This document shows, piece by piece, positions 7,705 through 15,407 of a stretch of DNA of 64,000 bases. The stretch's first letter is position 1; each line of letters begins with the position of its first letter. Source of the DNA: Amycolatopsis sp. GM8 (GTDB lineage: Bacteria > Actinomycetota > Actinomycetes > Mycobacteriales > Pseudonocardiaceae). The DNA is taken from positions 186,001 to 250,000 of the forward strand of contig NZ_JAJKFK010000010.1 in NCBI RefSeq assembly GCF_021653975.1. The letters run 5' to 3'. The position numbers were made by a program, and so were the translations under genes. A model generated the notes under the pieces. That model saw only the letters and a program-made list of their open reading frames with translations. It ran no database searches and was not told where the DNA came from.

Positions 7705-8550
7705 ATGTCGGAGGCACTGGGCGGCGGCCCGATCGTGGTAGGAGTGGACGGATCCGCGGCGGCGATGGGGGCTGTGCGCTGGGCGGCGGACGAGGCTGCG
7801 CGGCAGCGCGCGCCGCTGCGGCTCGTGCACGCGGTCGCGACGCCCGCGGCACGCGTGCCCGGTCTCGCGCGGGTGGTCGCTTACCTGCATGTCGAGGGCC
7901 GGAAGCTGCTGGCCGAAGCGGCCACCGCGGCGCCGGGAATCGTGGTGACGAAAGCGATCCGCGAGCAGTCGCCGGCCGAGGCACTGCTGGCCGAGTCCAG
8001 CACGGCGGCGATGCTGGTGCTAGGCGCGACCGGACAGGGCGCCGTGCCCGGCGTGCCGACCGGTTCGCTGCCCGCGAAGCTCGCGGCGTACGCCCGGTGC
8101 CCGGTCGCGGTGGTGCGGGGGCACGGGGACGGGCCGGTGGTCGCGGGCCTCGACGGCGGTCCGCTGTCGGAAGCGGTGATGGCCGTCGCGTTCGAGGAGG
8201 CCGCGGACCGCGGGGTCGCGCTGATGGCCGTGCATGCCTGGAGCGACAGCGAATTCGACGAGTCGGCACGCGGTTACCTCGGCTGGGAGGAGATCGCCGG
8301 AGCCGAACGCCGCGTGCTGGTCGAAAGCCTCGCGCCGTGGCAGGAGAAGTACCCCGAGGTCCCGGTGAAGCGGGTCGCCGTGCGTGACCGGCCGCGGCAG
8401 CTGCTGCTCGAATGGAGCCGGCACGCGCAACTCGTCGTCGTCGGCCACCGCGGCCGTGGCGGCTTCCCGGACCTCGCCCTCGGCTCGGTCGGCCACGCGT
8501 TGGTGCAGCACGCGGAATGCCCCGTGCTCGTCGTCCGGCCGGGGAGCTGA
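7705..8550 (+). CDS. tandem universal stress protein (two UspA domains)
   Basis: The 281-residue protein consists of two UspA folds. Domain 1 starts IVVGVDGSAAAMGAVRWAADEA and ends VLGATGQGAVPGVPTGSLPAKL, a G-2x-G-9x-G-S/T nucleotide loop with shortened spacing. Domain 2 starts VVAGLDGGPLSEAVMAVAF and ends VVVGHRGRGGFPDLALGSVGHAL, a complete ATP-binding signature. Such double-domain proteins act as ATP-binding stress and dormancy regulators in actinobacteria (for example Rv2005c-type USPs in mycobacteria). The ATG at 7705 is preceded by GGAAGGG about 9 bases upstream. It appears monocistronic. Confidence 0.9.
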   Translation: MSEALGGGPIVVGVDGSAAAMGAVRWAADEAARQRAPLRLVHAVATPAARVPGLARVVAYLHVEGRKLLAEAATAAPGIVVTKAIREQSPAEALLAESSTAAMLVLGATGQGAVPGVPTGSLPAKLAAYARCPVAVVRGHGDGPVVAGLDGGPLSEAVMAVAFEEAADRGVALMAVHAWSDSEFDESARGYLGWEEIAGAERRVLVESLAPWQEKYPEVPVKRVAVRDRPRQLLLEWSRHAQLVVVGHRGRGGFPDLALGSVGHALVQHAECPVLVVRPGS

Positions 8551-8646
8551 TCGTCCGGTAGGAATTTCTTCGCGAGAGGATGTCGAGAACGTGCCTGGTG
8601 CTCCGACCAGTACGCGAAAGGCACCGCGAGCGAAGGAGTGACCACC

Positions 8647-9015
8647 GTGAAGTACCTGCTCATCATGCACATGAACCCGGCGAGCTGGGAGTCGCTGACC
8701 GAAGCCGAGCGCCAGGCGGTGATGGACGGGCACGGCACGTTCATCGAAACCATCCGCGAGTCCGGCGAGCTGATCAGCACCGAGGCGCTCGGCGACCCGT
8801 CGGAGAGCGCGGTCGTCCGGGTGCGCGGCGGCGTGCCGGTCGTGACCGACGGGCCGTACCTGGAGACCAAGGAGTACCTCGGCGGCTACTACCTCGTCGA
8901 CGTGGAAAACAAGGACCGCGCCTGTGCGCTGGCGGCGCTGATCCCGGACGCGTCGATCGACGGGTGGGGCGTCGAGGTGCGGCCGGTGATGTTCTCGGCC
9001 GGCATGGAGATGTGA
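8647..9015 (+). CDS. YciI/DGPF-domain protein linked to ECF42 sigma factor
   Basis: The 122-residue YCII-related (DGPF) protein has the family signature VTDGPYLETKEYLGGYYLV, which corresponds to the DGPFaEtKE consensus. It has an N-terminal KYLLIMHMNP strand and a C-terminal EVRPVM strand. I chose the GTG at 8647 over the one at 8638 because AAGGAG (8633-8638) is correctly spaced only for the former. Its TGA overlaps the GTG start of the sigma factor gene. DGPF genes are the hallmark neighbours of ECF42 sigma factors and are often their only targets. The biochemical activity of the DGPF protein is not established. Confidence 0.88.
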   Translation: MKYLLIMHMNPASWESLTEAERQAVMDGHGTFIETIRESGELISTEALGDPSESAVVRVRGGVPVVTDGPYLETKEYLGGYYLVDVENKDRACALAALIPDASIDGWGVEVRPVMFSAGMEM

Positions 9016-10211
9016 CCGCAGCGGCCCGCGTCGAGGACCTGCTGCGCGAGTGCGCGCCGCAGGTCCTCGGTGCGCTCATCCGCCGGTACGGCCGGTTCGA
9101 CGCGTGCGAGGACGCCGTACAGGAGGCCCTGCTCGCCGCGACGGTGCAATGGCCGTCGGAGGGGGTGCCGGGGAACCCGCGCGGCTGGCTGGTCACCGTC
9201 GCGTCCCGCCGGCTCGTCGACCTAACCCGCAGCGACGAGGCACGGCGGCGGCGCGAGGAAACCGTCGCGGCGATGCCCGTGCCCGGCGAGCAACCACCGG
9301 ACGAGGACGACACGCTCACGCTGCTTTTCCTGTGCTGCCACCCCGAACTGTCCCCGGCTTCGCAGATCGCGCTCACCCTGCGCGCGGTCGGCGGGCTGAC
9401 GACGGCGGAGATCGCGCGGGCGTTCCTCGTCCCGGAGGCGACGATGGCGCAACGGATCAGCCGCGCGAAACAGCGGATCAAAGCGGCCGGGGCCCGGTTC
9501 CGGATGCCGCCGCCACCGGAGGTCGCCGACCGGCTTCGGGTGGTGCTGCACGTGCTGTACCTGATCTTCAACGAGGGTTACACGGCCAGCTCGGGCCCGG
9601 ACCTGCAGCGCAACGACCTGACGAGCGAAGCGATCCGGCTGGTCCGCGCGGTGCACGCGCAGTTGCCCGGGGAAGGGGAGGTCGCGGGCCTGCTGGCGTT
9701 GATGCTGCTGACCGACGCGCGGCGCCCGGCGCGCACCGGCGCCGGCGGCGCGTTGATCCCGCTGGCCGAACAGGATCGCGGCCGGTGGGACACCGCGTCG
9801 ATCGCGGAGGGCGTCGCGCTCGTCTCGGACTCGCTGGCACGCTCGGCGCTCGGGCCGTACCAGGTGCAGGCGGCGATCGCCGCCGTGCACGCGGAAGCAC
9901 CGTCGATGGCGGCCACCGACTGGGCGCAAATCCTGGTGCTGTACCGGATTCTGGAGCGCATCGCGCCGAACCCGATGGTGACGCTGAACCGGGCGGTCGC
10001 GGTCGCGATGGTCGACGGACCGCGCGCCGGGCTGGCCGTCCTCGACACGGTCGGCCTGGCCAGGCACCACCGTCTCGACGCGACGCGGGCGCATCTGCTC
10101 GCGATGGCCGGCGACACCGAAAAGGCCCGCGAGTACTACGAGCGCGCCGCGCGAGGGACGGCGAGCATCCCGGAGCGGCGGTACCTGGAAGGCCGGCTGC
10201 GGAACCTGTGA
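9012..10211 (+). CDS. ECF42-group RNA polymerase sigma factor with C-terminal TPR-like extension
   Basis: The protein has 399 residues, about twice the size of a minimal ECF sigma factor. Region 2 lies near the start (LIRRYGRFDACEDAVQEALLAA, about 20-42), and region 4 is LTTAEIARAFLVPEATMAQRISRAKQRI (about 133-160). A long helical C-terminal extension follows, with LYLIFNEGYTASSG and repeat helices ending in LRNL. This is the DUF6596/TPR-like domain that defines the YciI-linked ECF42 group, in which the extension controls activity. No anti-sigma gene is adjacent, consistent with that group. The GTG start overlaps the DGPF gene by 4 bases, so the two are translationally coupled. Confidence 0.9.
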   Translation: MTAAARVEDLLRECAPQVLGALIRRYGRFDACEDAVQEALLAATVQWPSEGVPGNPRGWLVTVASRRLVDLTRSDEARRRREETVAAMPVPGEQPPDEDDTLTLLFLCCHPELSPASQIALTLRAVGGLTTAEIARAFLVPEATMAQRISRAKQRIKAAGARFRMPPPPEVADRLRVVLHVLYLIFNEGYTASSGPDLQRNDLTSEAIRLVRAVHAQLPGEGEVAGLLALMLLTDARRPARTGAGGALIPLAEQDRGRWDTASIAEGVALVSDSLARSALGPYQVQAAIAAVHAEAPSMAATDWAQILVLYRILERIAPNPMVTLNRAVAVAMVDGPRAGLAVLDTVGLARHHRLDATRAHLLAMAGDTEKAREYYERAARGTASIPERRYLEGRLRNL

Positions 10212-10224
10212 GCTCCCGCGCCAA

Positions 10225-11172
10225 TCAGTTCACCAGCACGATTTTTCCGCGCGCGTGACGGGTCTCGCTCAGCTCGTGCGCCGCCGCGGCCTCGGCGAGC
10301 GGGAACTCGGCCGCGACCGGCACTCGTAGCCGGCCCTCGCCCGCGAGGGTGACCGCGATCGTGAGGCCGTGCACCGCCACCGGGTCGGCGTGTCCCACGG
10401 CCGAGCCTTCGCCGTCGGACGGGGCTCCGTGCGACAGGTGTACGCCGTGGGACGCCGCGCCGACGTCGGCGATCGTCACCACGCGCGCCGGATCCCCGGC
10501 GATGGCGACCAGGTCGGGCAGTGACCCGCCGGCGCAGTCGAAAACCGCGTCCACTCCTGCCGGTGCGAGCGCGCGGACCCGTTCGGCCAGCCCCGCCCCG
10601 TACGTCGTCGGTTCCGCGCCGAGGGAACGCAGGAAATCGTGGTTGTGCTCGCTTGCGGTGCCGATGACGGTGGCGCCGCGGGCGACCGCGAGCTGGACGG
10701 CGACCGTGCCCACGGCGCCGGCCGCACCCTGGATGAGCACGGTGTGCCCGCTGCCGGCCGCGAGCCGGTCCAAGACCCGCGTGGCGGTCTCGGCGCTGCC
10801 GGCGGCGCCGCCCGCCTCCGTCCAGGTCCACGCGGCCGGTTTGGGCGCCCAGGCGGTGAGGATCGCGAAATCGGCGTTGGTGCCGCGGATGGCGGTGGCG
10901 GCCATGCCGAACACCTCGTCGCCTATGCCCACGCCGGTGACGCCGCCGCCGATCTCGTCCACGACGCCGGCGGCGTCGAATCCGGTCCTGAAGGGGAACT
11001 CCACCGGCACGACCGCACGCATCGCCCCGGAGCGGATCCGGACCTCGCCGGGCGCGACCCCGGAGGCCCGGACCGCGACGCGGATCTCGCCCGGACCGGC
11101 GTGCGGCGCCGCCACCTCGGCGACGTGGACAACGGTGGCCGGGCCGTACTCGGCGAACTGAACTGATCTCAT
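10225..11172 (-). CDS. zinc-independent MDR/quinone-type NAD(P)H oxidoreductase
   Basis: The 315-residue medium-chain dehydrogenase/reductase has a GroES-like N-terminal domain (GEIRVAVRASGVAPGEVRIRSG) and a Rossmann domain with AAGAVGTVAVQLAVARGA, the A-x-G-x-V-G motif for NADPH. The structural and catalytic zinc ligands of alcohol dehydrogenases are absent, so a quinone-oxidoreductase/enoyl-reductase-like enzyme is likely. The ATG at 11170-11172 begins MRSVQFAEYGP, the usual start for the family; longer in-frame extension would run into the divergent TetR gene. It is divergent from that TetR with about 48 bases between starts, so it is the probable target of the regulator. Confidence 0.88.
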   Translation of the reverse strand: MRSVQFAEYGPATVVHVAEVAAPHAGPGEIRVAVRASGVAPGEVRIRSGAMRAVVPVEFPFRTGFDAAGVVDEIGGGVTGVGIGDEVFGMAATAIRGTNADFAILTAWAPKPAAWTWTEAGGAAGSAETATRVLDRLAAGSGHTVLIQGAAGAVGTVAVQLAVARGATVIGTASEHNHDFLRSLGAEPTTYGAGLAERVRALAPAGVDAVFDCAGGSLPDLVAIAGDPARVVTIADVGAASHGVHLSHGAPSDGEGSAVGHADPVAVHGLTIAVTLAGEGRLRVPVAAEFPLAEAAAAHELSETRHARGKIVLVN

Positions 11173-11220
11173 GCGCCGACCGTAACGAAGCACCCCGTCC
11201 GTTTGGCTAAAGTGAGAACC

Positions 11221-11844
11221 GTGACGGCCAAAGCGAGAGTGCGGCTGCGTTCGGACGCCCGCGACAACCGCGCGCGCATCCTCGCGGTCGCCCGCGCCGC
11301 CTTCGCCGCCGAGGGCCTCGACGTGCCGATCCGCGAGATCGCCCGGCGCGCCGAGGTCGGTGTCGCCACCGTCTACCGGCACTTCCCGGCCAAGGAGGCG
11401 CTGCTGACCGAGGCGTTCGCCGAGCGGATGGCCACCTGCTCGGCGATCGTGGCGGAAGGACTGGCGGCGGCCGACCCCTGGCACGGGTTTCGGTCGGTGA
11501 TCGAGAAATTCATGGAACTGCATGCCCTCGACCGCGGCCTCGCGAGCGCGTTCACCTCGCAACTGCCCGACGCGGCCGCCCTCGCGGCGGAGCGTGATCG
11601 CACGCTGCGCTTGCTGCGCGAACTGATCCGGCGCGCCAAGGAGACCGGCCCGCTGCGAGCGGACTTCGTGCTGGAGGACGTCGTTCTGGCGCTGATGGCC
11701 AACGAAGGCATCCGCGCCGACTCGCCCCAGTTGAGGGTGGCGGCTTCACGCCGCTTCGCGGCCCTGATGCTCCAGTCGTTCCAGGCAGACCCGGTTCTGC
11801 TGCCCCTTCCCCCGGCGGTCGGGCTCCCGCTTCCGAGACGCTAG
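11221..11844 (+). CDS. TetR-family regulator, probably of the divergent oxidoreductase
   Basis: The protein has about 207 residues. An N-terminal TetR helix-turn-helix (RARILAVARAAFAAEGLDVP...REIARRAEVGVATVYRHFPAKEALL) is followed by a helical ligand domain. The recognition helix VGVATVYRHF is a clear match. TTG 11203, GTG 11212 and GTG 11221 are all possible starts. I use 11221 because the earlier codons lie inside the short divergent promoter region, but no ribosome site decides. The close divergent arrangement with the MDR oxidoreductase suggests local repression of both genes; I could not see a convincing palindrome in the 48-base gap. Confidence 0.88.
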   Translation: MTAKARVRLRSDARDNRARILAVARAAFAAEGLDVPIREIARRAEVGVATVYRHFPAKEALLTEAFAERMATCSAIVAEGLAAADPWHGFRSVIEKFMELHALDRGLASAFTSQLPDAAALAAERDRTLRLLRELIRRAKETGPLRADFVLEDVVLALMANEGIRADSPQLRVAASRRFAALMLQSFQADPVLLPLPPAVGLPLPRR

Positions 11845-11890
11845 GACGCCGCTGTCCGAACCGGAACGGTGACAGAGCCGTGATGGGTTC

Positions 11891-13066
11891 GTGCTGGAAG
11901 AACGAAGAAGCCGGCTCGCCGCGCTGCTCCGCCTGGAGCTGCCCGGCCTCGTCGACGAGATGACACGGGAGATCCGCCAGGCAGTGCCCGAGTACGGGAA
12001 ACCCCTGGACGACGCGCGCGCGGGCGTGCTCAGGGACCGGGTGCAGTACACCGTCAAACTGTTCCTCGACCTGCTCGAACATCCCCATCCGACCCGCGCC
12101 GACGCCAACCGGATGTTCCGCGGTATCGGCCGCGCGGAAGGGCACGCGGGCCGCACGCTCGACCCGCTGCACGCGGCGCTGCGCACCGGCGGCCGCGTCG
12201 GATGGCGGCGGGTGGTCCGGGTCGAGCGGCAGCGCTCCCTGCCCGCCGCGGACGTCTCGCTGCTCGCCGACCGGTTGCTCGGGTTCCTCGACGAACTGGC
12301 CGCGCTGTCGGTACGCGGCCACCGCGAGGCGCAGAGCAGGGCGAACGACGCCGGCCGCGGGATCCGCCGGCGGCTGCTGCAGCTCATGCTGAAGCGACCC
12401 GCTGTGCCGCCCACGACCATCGCCGACCTGGCCCGCACGATCGGCTGGCCGGTGCCCGAGCAGTGCGCGCTGGTCGCGGTCGACGCCGAGCCCACCGGGC
12501 ACCTGCGCCCCGATCCCGTGCTGGGCACCGACGTGCTCGCCGATCTGCGCGAACCCGAACCGTGCCTGCTGCTGCCGGGACCGGTCACCAGCGAACGGCT
12601 GCAACGGCTGTCCGCCGCGTTCCACGGGGTCCGGGTCGCGGTCGGGCCGACCGTGCCGGTCGCCGACGCGCCGTCGTCGCTGCGCTGGGCCCGGCAGGCG
12701 TTGCGGCTGGTCGCGGACGGGGTGCTGCCCGATGTGCCGGTCACGGTGTGCGCGGACCACTGGTCCACGCTCTGGCTGCTGAGCGATCCCTCGCTGCTCA
12801 ACCAGGTCACCAAGCGCCGGCTCGCCCCGCTCAACACCTTCCCGGCGAAGCAGCGCGCGCGGCTGGCCGGCACGCTGTTCGCGTGGGTGCAGGCGCAGGG
12901 CAACGTGCAGGAGACCGCCACGAGCCTGCGAGTGCACCCGCGGACCGTGCGGTACCGGATGCGGCAGATCGAAGACGCGTTCGGCGCGGACCTGCGCGAC
13001 CCGACGGCACGGTTCGAGATCGAGGTCGCACTGCGCGCGCTCGATCTGCTGGGGCTCCAGCACTAA
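11891..13066 (+). CDS. PucR/CdaR-type helix-turn-helix regulator
   Basis: The 391-residue protein has a helical N-terminal region (about 1-145), a central degenerate GGDEF-like region (about 150-320), and a C-terminal PucR HTH_30 domain. The last includes GNVQETATSLRVHPRTVRYRMRQIEDAFG, where L-x-V-H-x-x-T-V-R-Y-R is the family signature. Such proteins sense small metabolites and activate nearby catabolic or transport genes. A GTG start at 11891 is used. The two DUF202 genes follow by 10 bases and may be co-transcribed. There is no obvious enzymatic target next to it. Confidence 0.85.
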   Translation: MLEERRSRLAALLRLELPGLVDEMTREIRQAVPEYGKPLDDARAGVLRDRVQYTVKLFLDLLEHPHPTRADANRMFRGIGRAEGHAGRTLDPLHAALRTGGRVGWRRVVRVERQRSLPAADVSLLADRLLGFLDELAALSVRGHREAQSRANDAGRGIRRRLLQLMLKRPAVPPTTIADLARTIGWPVPEQCALVAVDAEPTGHLRPDPVLGTDVLADLREPEPCLLLPGPVTSERLQRLSAAFHGVRVAVGPTVPVADAPSSLRWARQALRLVADGVLPDVPVTVCADHWSTLWLLSDPSLLNQVTKRRLAPLNTFPAKQRARLAGTLFAWVQAQGNVQETATSLRVHPRTVRYRMRQIEDAFGADLRDPTARFEIEVALRALDLLGLQH

Positions 13067-13075
13067 CTTGTGATC

Positions 13076-13447
13076 ATGCCTGACAAGCCCCGCCACCCGC
13101 ACTGGTACGAGGAGGGGAAGGAGCCCGACTACCGCTTCACCCTCGCCAACGAGCGGACCTTCCTCGCCTGGCTGCGCACCGCGCTCGCGTTGCTGGCCGG
13201 TGCGATCGCGCTCGCCCAGTTCTTCCCGCGGTTCAGCATCGCCGGGCTGCGCACCGGGCTGGCCGCCCTGCTGGCCGTGGCCGGCACGCTGCTCGCGGCG
13301 CTGTCCTACCGGCGGTGGGCCCAGGTCCAGCGCGCGATGCGCAACGACCGGCCGCTGCCGATGACGTGGTTGCCGCTGATCGTCGGCTGGGCCGCGGCGC
13401 TGGCCGGGCTCGTGGTGTTCGTCCTCGTCCTGACGCACACGGCGTGA
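13076..13447 (+). CDS. DUF202 (YidH-like) membrane protein
   Basis: The 123-residue protein has a soluble N-terminus (DKPRHPHWYEEGKEPDYRF) and then the DUF202 signature LANERTFLAWLRTALALLAGAIAL. Three TM segments follow (about 37-53, 60-80 and 98-120). ATG 13076 is preferred over GTG 13070. Its stop overlaps the start of a second DUF202 gene, the usual YidH/YidG-like pair. DUF202 proteins are inner-membrane proteins of unknown function. Confidence 0.88.
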   Translation: MPDKPRHPHWYEEGKEPDYRFTLANERTFLAWLRTALALLAGAIALAQFFPRFSIAGLRTGLAALLAVAGTLLAALSYRRWAQVQRAMRNDRPLPMTWLPLIVGWAAALAGLVVFVLVLTHTA

Positions 13448-13725
13448 CCACCCGCGACCCCGGGCTGCAGCCCGAACGCACCACGCTGGCGTGGCAGCGC
13501 ACCGGCCTGTCCGCCGCGGTGGTCGCCGTGCTGCTGATCCGCAGCGGCATCGTCGGCGGCTCGCCACTCGAGATCGCGGCCGGCGCGTGCGCGGCGTTCG
13601 TCGTACTGCTGTGCGCACTGGCCGCCCGGTCGGTGCCCAGCGCGCGGGTCCGGCTATGGCTGGTGACCGTCGCGGTGCTCGCGTGCGGGTTGTGCACGAC
13701 CGTGTCGTTGTTCCTCTCACATTGA
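13444..13725 (+). CDS. DUF202 (YidG-like) membrane protein
   Basis: The 93-residue partner of the preceding gene starts at a GTG that overlaps the upstream stop (GTGA). The DUF202 signature is QPERTTLAWQRTGLSAAVVAVLLIRSG, followed by two more hydrophobic helices ending at SLFLSH. Two different DUF202 proteins from overlapping genes suggest a heteromeric membrane complex; the role is unknown. Confidence 0.87.
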   Translation: MTTRDPGLQPERTTLAWQRTGLSAAVVAVLLIRSGIVGGSPLEIAAGACAAFVVLLCALAARSVPSARVRLWLVTVAVLACGLCTTVSLFLSH

Positions 13726-13776
13726 CGGGGACGGCGCCGCCGACCGAAACTCGAACCGGCCGAACAAAGGAGTGGC

Positions 13777-14610
13777 ATGGATCTGGGCTCGTACGTGGCG
13801 GACTGGCAGCCGGGCCCGGTGACCTCGGCCGACGAGCTGCCGCCCGGTCCGGCGGCCGCGCTCGCCGCCGTCTTCGACCAGGCTCCGCCCGGCGGGGCGC
13901 TGCCGCCGCTGTGGCACTGGCTGTACTTCCTCGACTGGCCACCGCAGCGTGAGCTCGGCGACGACGGGCATCCGCGCGACGGGCATTTCCTCCCGCCGAT
14001 CCCGGCCCGCCGCCGCATGTTCGCCGGTGGCCGGCTCGACGTGCGCCGGCCGCTGACGCCCGGCACGCCCGCCGAACGGGTCAGCAGCCTCGGCGAGGTC
14101 GCGGTCAAGCAGGGCAGCACCGGCGAGATGCTGTTCGTGACCGTGCGCCACGAGATCAGCCAGGATTCGAGCTTGTGCGTCGTCGAGGAGCAGGACATCG
14201 TGTACCGCTCGGGCGAGGACGAGCGGCGGGGCGGCATGCTGTCGTCCACTGTGGACGAAGTGCCGGAGTCCGATGCCGAACTGCAGCTGGCGGCGCGGCC
14301 GGATTCGCGGTTGCTGTTCCGGTTCAGCGCGCTGACCGCGAACGCGCACCGCATCCACTACGACGAGCCGTACACGCGAGACGTCGAAGGTTATCCCGGA
14401 CTGGTGGTGCACGGCCCGTTGCTGGTGCTGCTGATGCTGGAACTGGTGCGGGACAAGGAAGTCCGCTCGCTGTCCTACCGGCTGCGGCGGCCGGTGTTCG
14501 CCGGCGAGCACCTGCGGGCGCTCGGTGATCCGGCCGGCGGCGGTGTGAGCCTGCGCATCGCCACCGCGAAGGAAGAGCGCAACGCCACGGCCGAGGTGAG
14601 GTTCGCATGA
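13777..14610 (+). CDS. FAS1-like dehydratase / mesaconyl- or itaconyl-CoA hydratase-type protein
   Basis: The 277-residue protein resembles the double-hotdog HTD2/mesaconyl-C4-CoA hydratase family. It carries the conserved stretch PPLWHWLYFLDWPPQRELGDDGHP near residue 45 and, in the C-terminal hotdog, FRFSALTANAHRIHYDEPYTR with the hydratase His. The segment after it, EGYPGLVVHGPLL, is the family's MaoC-like turn. The enzyme is expected to add or remove water on a branched unsaturated C5 acyl-CoA. Its last four bases overlap the start of a CitE-type lyase gene (ATGA), and a family III CoA-transferase follows. This matches the logic of itaconate/mesaconate/citramalate breakdown. The exact substrate is inferred. 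Confidence 0.8.
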   Translation: MDLGSYVADWQPGPVTSADELPPGPAAALAAVFDQAPPGGALPPLWHWLYFLDWPPQRELGDDGHPRDGHFLPPIPARRRMFAGGRLDVRRPLTPGTPAERVSSLGEVAVKQGSTGEMLFVTVRHEISQDSSLCVVEEQDIVYRSGEDERRGGMLSSTVDEVPESDAELQLAARPDSRLLFRFSALTANAHRIHYDEPYTRDVEGYPGLVVHGPLLVLLMLELVRDKEVRSLSYRLRRPVFAGEHLRALGDPAGGGVSLRIATAKEERNATAEVRFA

Positions 14611-15395
14611 CCGTCCACTTCGAACAGATCGTCGCCGCACGGGCGCTGCTCTTCGTGCCGGGTGACCGCCCCGACCGGTTCGACAAGGCTGTCGCGTCGG
14701 GTGCCGACGGGGTGATCGTCGACCTCGAAGACGCCGTCGCCGACGCCGACAAGGACGCGGCGCGTTCGCAGGTGGACGAATGGCTTTCCCGCGGTGGCGA
14801 GGCGCTGGTGCGGATCAACGGCAGTGGCACGCCGCAGTTCGAGGCCGACCTGGAGCTCGTGGCGAAGCACGGTTGCCCGGTGGTGCTGCCCAAGGCCGAG
14901 GATCCGCGGGTGCTGGCCGGGATCGAGGTGCCGCTGGTGCCAATCCTGGAAACGGCGCTCGGGATCGAGGCCGCGATGGCGTTGTGCGCGGTGAAGAACG
15001 TGGCGCGGGTGGCGTTCGGCAGTGTCGATCTGGCGACCCAGCTGGGGGTCCGGCACGACGACGAGCTGGCGCTGGGCTACGCCCGCTCGCGGCTGGTGCT
15101 CGCGAGCACCGCCAACGGGATCGCGCCGCCGATCGACGGCGTCACCACCACCCTCGACGAGGAAAGCGCTCTCATCGCGGACATCCAGCACGCCCGCCGG
15201 CTCGGTTTCGGCGCCAAGCTGTGCATCCATCCCAAGCAGGTGCCCGTGGTGCGCAAGGGTTTCCTGCCGACGGAGGAGGAGCTGCGGTGGGCGCGGCAGG
15301 TGCTCACGGCCGGTGCGTCGGCGTCCGCTGTGGACGGTCAGATGGTGGACCGGCCGGTGCTGGAACGCGCCCGGCGACTGCTCGCGCAGCAGTAG
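14607..15395 (+). CDS. CitE-like CoA-ester lyase (citramalyl-/malyl-CoA lyase type)
   Basis: The 262-residue HpcH/HpaI TIM-barrel protein has the CitE motifs LFVPGDRPDRFDKAVASGAD, VIVDLEDAV (Mg-binding acidic pair), VRING, VLPKAED, LVPILETALGIEAA (metal-binding Glu) and FGSVDLATQLG. The stretch KLCIHPKQVP is typical of CoA-ester lyases that work outside citrate lyase complexes. It probably cleaves citramalyl-CoA or a similar 3-hydroxy-3-methylacyl-CoA to acetyl-CoA and pyruvate. It is the second gene of a three-gene operon with a hydratase and a CoA-transferase, and is translationally coupled to the hydratase. Confidence 0.88.
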   Translation: MTVHFEQIVAARALLFVPGDRPDRFDKAVASGADGVIVDLEDAVADADKDAARSQVDEWLSRGGEALVRINGSGTPQFEADLELVAKHGCPVVLPKAEDPRVLAGIEVPLVPILETALGIEAAMALCAVKNVARVAFGSVDLATQLGVRHDDELALGYARSRLVLASTANGIAPPIDGVTTTLDEESALIADIQHARRLGFGAKLCIHPKQVPVVRKGFLPTEEELRWARQVLTAGASASAVDGQMVDRPVLERARRLLAQQ

Positions 15396-15407
15396 GGGAG
15401 ACGCGCG

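Noticed and set aside
11552..13942. 796-codon minus-strand open frame
   Set aside because: It is antisense to TetR, PucR and DUF202 genes and made of Arg/Gln/His-rich low-complexity sequence, typical of high-GC antisense frames.
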